64,000 nucleotides of DNA from Pelecanus crispus (taxonomy: Eukaryota > Chordata > Aves > Pelecaniformes > Pelecanidae), in NCBI RefSeq assembly GCF_030463565.1, contig NC_134646.1, forward strand, positions 20,255,296 through 20,319,295, in the 5' to 3' direction. Below, piece after piece: positions 48,443-64,000 of this stretch. The notes under the pieces are model-generated. The model was given only the letters and a program-made list of their open reading frames with translations, ran no database searches and was not told the origin of the DNA. Each line of letters starts with the position of its first letter. The stretch's first letter is position 1. Both the position numbers and the translations under genes were made by a program.

Positions 48443-64000
<15,558 letters not shown>

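Overview
This is vertebrate nuclear DNA, almost certainly from a bird. It contains a CR1 LINE with the avian-type octamer tail (ATTCTATG repeats), a second CR1 3' fragment, and a solo LTR of a type abundant in non-galliform birds. The window is otherwise repeat-poor, intron-rich sequence. The only gene I can name with confidence is MAPK10 (JNK3, a stress-activated MAP kinase), whose 3' end lies on the minus strand.

Right half, 42.0-64.0 kb: four consecutive MAPK10 coding exons, read right to left, with correct splice sites, lengths and phases: 61891-62015 (end of kinase domain), 49037-49100 and 48365-48442 (C-terminal helix region), and 42118-42260 (C-terminal tail and stop). Introns of about 12.8 kb, 0.6 kb and 6.1 kb separate them. 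The last exon keeps two tandem acceptors 5 nt apart, which give the long (GPLGCCR) and short (AQVQQ) JNK C-termini. The rest of MAPK10 lies beyond the right edge.

35.8-42.1 kb: 3' flank or 3' UTR of MAPK10. A proximal poly(A) signal lies about 95 nt past the stop. A distal AATAAA next to a long A-tract (minus strand) lies at 35.8 kb.

10.4-35.8 kb: a gene-poor interval with a CR1 LINE (about 22.87-24.75 kb, two frameshifts in its reverse transcriptase), a CR1 tail (28.45-29.01 kb) and the solo LTR (29587-30170) bounded by the 5-bp target duplication TAGTG. A weak candidate plus-strand exon sits at 17152-17270.

9.2-10.4 kb: a strong CpG island with a GGCCCC/GGGGCC-rich minisatellite and possible splice donors on both strands. 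It is an unassigned promoter about 32 kb downstream of the MAPK10 stop. The 1-9.2 kb region has no gene I recognise, only weak candidate minus-strand exons. Among these, 3452-3533 and 2708-2797 are phase-compatible and could be the end of a gene that starts in the island. The islands's owner is the main open question. I found no tRNA, rRNA, CRISPR or bacterial-type features.
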